From positions 45,515-109,514 of the forward strand of contig PDUC01000028.1 in the NCBI GenBank assembly GCA_002747255.1: 64,000 nt of DNA, in the 5' to 3' direction. Below the pieces are notes generated by a model. That model was not told the DNA's origin. It was given only the letters and a program-made list of their open reading frames with translations, and did not search any database. Positions within the stretch are counted from its first letter, which is position 1; each line of letters begins with the position of its first letter. The position numbers and the translations under genes were made by a program. The stretch is from Acidobacteriota bacterium. GTDB lineage: Bacteria > Acidobacteriota > Holophagae > Acanthopleuribacterales > Acanthopleuribacteraceae. This document shows, piece by piece, positions 63,911 through 64,000 of the stretch.

Positions 63911-64000
63911 AGCACCCTTTGTAACTCTTTTGTACAGTTAAACATGGGAGGTGGTTTGCGCCAAGTGGCAACAAAAAAACGCATTTTATCCATTTTTTCG
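63911..64000 (-). promoter_or_regulatory. Candidate CRISPR leader, start only
   Basis: The 90 bases after the last intact repeat are non-repetitive and AT-rich toward the edge (runs of A and T near 63970-64000). Repeat decay at the opposite end of the array makes this the leader side. Only part of it is in the window. Confidence 0.5.

Overview
The window looks like chromosomal DNA from a Gram-negative bacterium of moderate G+C. The evidence for an outer membrane is RND efflux pumps, a BamD-like lipoprotein, an O-antigen-ligase-type membrane protein and an IPTL/PEP-CTERM-sorted protein. The phylum is not fixed by anything seen. The split glycine decarboxylase, the PASTA-rpe-BamD-like cluster and the IIA-HPr-EI trio would fit an Acidobacteriota-like lineage, but that is inference. 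Metabolically it suggests an amino-acid and peptide user that can dispose of electrons through a group-3b-like [NiFe] hydrogenase or a cytochrome bd oxidase.

Layout. Positions 1-10243: a truncated PAS histidine kinase (-), a PepD dipeptidase, a minimal PTS (IIA-Man, HPr, EI), then a tight run of prepilin peptidase-like protein, murI, rph, rdgB and a POT-type peptide symporter. Positions 10387-14673: two paralogous chemoreceptors (-) with a decayed IS1634-type transposase between them. Positions 15578-21796: cydAB (-), an AbgT-family transporter (+), a small membrane protein and a glutamine synthetase. Positions 21918-30814: an IPTL-CTERM secreted protein, then one compact minus-strand operon reading hydrogenase beta-gamma-delta-alpha, maturation protease, hypC, hypA, hypB, histidine kinase, response regulator. 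Positions 31389-38367: an unknown coiled-coil protein and an Rrf2 regulator (+), then a Cys/Met-type PLP enzyme, a tyrosine phenol-lyase-like enzyme and an alpha-glucan phosphorylase (-). Positions 38867-46823: two secreted surface proteins, uppP, and the glycine cleavage operon gcvT-H-PA-PB (-). Positions 47121-62016: a ParA-like ATPase, rpsT-PASTA-rpe-BamD-like, an adaptor with two RND permeases, a VapBC-type toxin-antitoxin pair with a duplicated toxin fragment, and a DUF4442/DUF493/O-antigen-ligase run. Positions 62560-63910: a CRISPR array of 19 repeats with no cas gene inside the window.

How it fits together. PepD, the POT symporter, the PLP lyases, glycine cleavage and glutamine synthetase form a plausible peptide and amino-acid economy. 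Hydrogenase with its own maturation genes, and cytochrome bd, handle redox balance. The PTS trio lacks a sugar permease here and is probably regulatory. The most noteworthy items are the sensor kinase and receiver built into the hydrogenase operon, the tyrosine phenol-lyase-type residues in a tryptophanase-family enzyme, the extra membrane block in the first RND pump, and the CRISPR array whose orientation points to cas genes beyond the right edge. I did not find a system that I can defend as wholly new.
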